A DNA stretch of 37,185 nt from Rhodocyclaceae bacterium (GTDB lineage Bacteria; Pseudomonadota; Gammaproteobacteria; Burkholderiales; Rhodocyclaceae): the NCBI GenBank assembly GCA_019455325.1, contig JACFMQ010000022.1, positions 1 through 37,185 on the forward strand. Reading direction: 5' to 3'. Both the position numbers and the translations under genes were made by a program. Numbering within the stretch: position 1 is the first letter of the stretch; each line of letters opens with the position of its first letter. Below are positions 35,487 to 37,185 of the stretch, piece after piece. Under the pieces are notes generated by a model. That model was not told where the DNA came from. It saw nothing but the letters and a program-made list of their open reading frames with translations, and made no database searches.

Positions 35487-35505
35487 CTCCGCCGTCGGAG
35501 TTTTT
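35487..35505 (+). terminator. Rho-independent terminator before hsdM
   Basis: CTCCG-CCGT-CGGAG followed directly by TTTTT. It separates the ModE-like operon from the restriction-modification genes. Confidence 0.65.
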
Positions 35506-35547
35506 GGCCGTGCTGAACGATCCGGTTCGCACACAGGACAGAGAACA

Positions 35548-37109
<1,562 letters not shown>

Positions 37110-37113
<4 letters not shown>

Positions 37114-37185
37114 ACGCGCAGGAATTGCTATGCGGATTCAACCGGTCGATGCAACACACTAAAGCCTGCGCAAGCAGAAGGAGTA
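37110..37185 (+). CDS. Start of a further open frame, cut by the window end
   Basis: An ATG overlaps the hsdM stop by four bases (ATGA), giving [20 protein letters not shown] and a few more residues before the window ends. Such tight coupling is usual in hsd operons, where hsdS or an accessory gene follows, but the residues seen do not identify it. Confidence 0.35.

Overview
The window is about 37 kb of GC-rich DNA whose gene content and protein style point to a betaproteobacterium. A denitrifying member of the Rhodocyclales (Azoarcus, Thauera or Dechloromonas relatives) fits best. This rests on the GTP-type PEP carboxykinase, the NarX/NarL pair, NrtA-type nitrate uptake and NarK-type transporters. 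It is an inference, since no rRNA or species marker is present.

Left part (1-8.8 kb): housekeeping genes. These are the 3' end of a lysine/alanine/proline-rich histone-like gene with 48-bp repeats, then on the minus strand a class I aminotransferase and pckG. On the plus strand follow maeB (malic enzyme with a phosphotransacetylase-like tail), a patatin-like lipase and a PBP7-type peptidoglycan endopeptidase.

Central part (8.9-32.4 kb): a nitrate island, all on the plus strand. narX and narL overlap and encode a nitrate/nitrite two-component system. Four transcription units follow. Unit 1 is nrtA, nrtB, a tandem-ATPase nrtCD and narK1. Unit 2 is narK2, a 69-residue membrane protein, a third narK and an FAD/2Fe-2S reductase. 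Unit 3 is an enlarged YeiH-type permease, a 42-residue membrane peptide, a UspA-like protein, an SRPBCC protein, a NifQ-like protein and a C_GCAxxG_C_C protein. Unit 4 is a NasA/NapA-type molybdoenzyme, a DmsB-DmsC fusion, a Tat-exported NapG-like ferredoxin and a MarR regulator. All four units are preceded by the same layout. A GRACTAGTYC palindrome is followed by a GCTTC box and a T-tract, and a TACCAT/TATCAT hexamer lies exactly 35 bases after the start of the GCTTC box. This suggests one regulon, plausibly controlled by the adjacent NarXL.

The most unusual element is the unit 4 enzyme. Its catalytic subunit and DmsB-like part have no export signal, so both should be cytoplasmic, yet they are linked to a quinone-type membrane anchor and to a periplasmic NapG-like ferredoxin without NapH. 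No narGHJI, napA signal-bearing subunit, napH or nitrite reductase is present. The NifQ-like gene (molybdenum handling) inside the regulon fits a molybdoenzyme-centred role.

Right part (32.4-37.2 kb): a minus-strand IclR regulator diverges from a small operon of a truncated aldehyde-dehydrogenase-like protein, a D-2-hydroxyacid dehydrogenase and a ModE-type DNA-binding protein lacking a molybdate-binding domain. After a terminator comes hsdM of a type I restriction-modification system. The window ends just after it.
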